DNA of 64,000 nt from NCBI GenBank assembly GCA_018806915.1, contig JAGKQI010000087.1:558001-622000 (forward strand). Direction: 5' to 3'. The notes under the pieces were generated by a model, which worked only from the letters and a program-made list of their open reading frames with translations, was not told where the DNA came from and did no database searches. Shown one piece after another: positions 62,579-64,000 of this stretch; position 1 is the first letter of the stretch, and each line of letters starts with the position of its first letter. Source of the stretch: Phytophthora colocasiae. Taxonomy: Eukaryota > Oomycota > Peronosporomycetes > Peronosporales > Peronosporaceae. A program made the translations under genes and the position numbers.

Positions 62579-63603
62579 CGAGATGAAGCTGTTGTCCCTA
62601 AATGGCGAGTTGGAACGGGAACGAGTGGCTCAGTGGGTTTCTACTTTGCGAAAAGAGGATGCCAAACCGCTAAAAGATGAAGACAAGCTGGACATTGGTG
62701 AAATGGAGCAGAAGAACCGTGATCTGGTCATTGCATTACTTCGGCAGTACTCCGGAATTGTCGAGAAGAAGCCTGGTTGCCCGCCGACGAAGATTGGAGT
62801 TGAGCACCACATCAACACGGTTGATGCGGCACCAATCATGATGAGAAGGCGTAGACACGCTGTAGCATAGAATGAGTTAATCGATAAGGAGGTGGACGAC
62901 ATGTTGGCACAAGGAGTGATTGAACCAGGTGAAGGAGCTTGGGGATTTCCAGTGGTCATTGTGCGGAAGAAAGATGGCAGTGTTCGCTTTTGCATTGATT
63001 ATCGGGCATTGAATTCAGTGACGCTCAAAGACGTGTACCTGTTGCCACTAGTGGATGAGACTCTAGAAGCACTACACGGATCCCAGCGTTTCTCGAGTTT
63101 GGATTTGCACGCCGGATACTGGCAGCTTGGTGTTTTCGGGCCGGATAAGCCGAAGACCGCGTTCACAACAAGGCGTGGGCTATTCCAGTTCACTCGTATG
63201 CCTTTCGGCTTGTGCAATGCACCAAGTACTTTCCAGAGACTCATGGACTGTGTACTGAGAGGCCTAACATGAGTCTGCTGTTTGGTTATCTGGATGACGT
63301 GGTGATATTCACGAAGGGGTCGGTAGCACAGCACGTTGTGGAGTTGGCCGTGGTTTTGGAGCGTCTAGCAGAAGCTGGGTTAAGCTTGAAAGTTTCGAAG
63401 TGCTCATTCGCGACGACGCGTATGGAGTACTTGGGGCATGACCTGACCCCCGAAGGGATCCAGCCGACGCCGAGATTGATTAAGGCGATTGTGGATTTGT
63501 GGATTTCCCTACGCCAACGGATGACTCGCAGGTTAGGAGGTTTGTGGCTATGGCGGGGTATTACAGGAGATTTGTACCTGAATTTGGCACCAAAATGGCG
63601 CCG
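62556..63603 (+). pseudogene. Element F reverse transcriptase
   Basis: QGVIEPGEGAWGFPVVIV, FCIDYRALNSVTLKDVY, FSSLDLHAGYWQL, FTRMPFGLCNAPSTFQRLMD, then another frame with the catalytic YLDDVVIF, LKVSKCSF and YLGHDLTPEGI. Lesions: TAG at 62868-62870, a shift near 63250, and an 8-bp tandem duplication of GTGGATTT (63491-63506) that shifts the frame again. Confidence 0.88.
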
Positions 63604-64000
63604 TTGACATGTTTGCTTCGCAGAAGTCAAGACTGGATATGGGGACCAGCTCAAGAAGAAGCATTTGTGTGGGCTAAGGCGTGGCTATCACAAAAACCTG
63701 TCCTGATCTACCCAGATTACAGTTTGCCGTTCAAACTAACGACGGACGCGTCGAGGACTGGATTAGGTGCAGTGCTTTCGCAGGACCAAGGAAAAGGCGA
63801 TCAACCGGTTGCCTACGCGTCGAAAGTCAACAGCGAGACAGTGGCTAAGTACAGCATTTCCGAACTTGAGTGCTTGGCAGTGGTGTGGGCAGTACGTCTT
63901 TTTAGACCTCATCTCTATGGACGACACTTCACTATTGTTACGGACCATGTTGCTCTCAAGTGGCTCATGACGACCAAGGAACCCGCAGGAAGATTGCACC
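63604..64000 (+). pseudogene. Element F RNase H, open to the right edge
   Basis: Continues in the restored frame after the 8-bp duplication: LTTDASRTGLGAVLSQ, KYSISELECLAVVWAV, IVTDHVALKWL. No stop before the window end. Confidence 0.87.

Larger units (their letters stand above)
58013..64000 (+). mobile_element. Ty3/gypsy-type element F, 5' part
   Basis: 5' LTR, PBS, Gag, protease, RT and part of RNase H; the integrase and 3' LTR are outside the window. Inserted in the CRN2 C-terminal domain. RT (YLDD) and LTR ends differ from the other families. Confidence 0.87.

Noticed and set aside
1..64000. tRNA or rRNA genes
   Set aside because: I saw no cloverleaf-type or rRNA-like sequence on reading both strands; tRNA complementarity appears only at the primer binding sites.

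Overview
The window looks like a repeat-rich, effector-bearing region of an oomycete genome, most likely Phytophthora or a close relative. The evidence is a Crinkler (CRN) effector gene at the left edge, a second broken CRN copy, a Tc1-like DNA transposon, and a dense nest of Ty3/gypsy LTR retrotransposons, most with chromodomain integrases. I recognise no rRNA, tRNA or CRISPR locus and no prokaryotic-style operon.

Layout. 1-1127: 5' part of a CRN gene (CRN1, minus strand), divergent from an unknown gene (1558-2544). 2583-3710: an IS630/Tc1-superfamily transposase with one nonsense codon. 3736-5751: a complete Tc1-like element with 445-bp inverted repeats. 5752-6320: an inverted copy of the CRN1/unknown-gene promoter block, leading into a second CRN copy (CRN2, plus strand). 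CRN2 is spread in four pieces over about 52 kb (6315-6336, 8563-8906, 16651-16759, 57905-58012), split by a TIR element (6337-8562, itself holding a MITE-like element and a solo LTR), by retroelement B1 (8907-16650) and by B2 (16760-57650). B2 (minus) is split by three further elements: C (18232-35678, minus), D (37169-45607, minus) and E (49365-57317, plus but internally inverted). Element F (58013 to the right edge, plus) interrupts CRN2 again. Target-site duplications and reading-frame continuity across the insertions support this order: B2 came before C, D and E.

Elements B, D and E are related: LTRs starting TGTAACGGGG, a PBS starting TGGTAGCACT, similar Gag, and an integrase followed by a chromodomain. 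C is a much larger family (17.4 kb) with 1.85-kb LTRs, a very long 5' reading frame and a second, archaeal-type RNase H. F has unusual LTR ends (AGTAAGC...GCTTACT) and a different PBS.

Three patterns stand out. (1) Each of the four elements that retain both LTRs (B1, C, D, E) carries a long antisense ORF starting just inside the 3' LTR and reading back toward, and in three cases across, the integrase/chromodomain end. The products share acidic/Ser-Pro-rich stretches, a K[RK]PR basic motif and coiled coils. (2) Element D, and less strongly B and E, is packed with short near-perfect inverted repeats in LTRs, UTRs and coding sequence. (3) One such hairpin in B1 and D lies 7 nt downstream of a canonical -1 slippery heptamer at the gag/protease junction, giving a complete programmed-frameshift signal. 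Most retroelement genes are broken by stops, indels or internal inversions; D is the youngest (LTRs differ at about three positions in 459).
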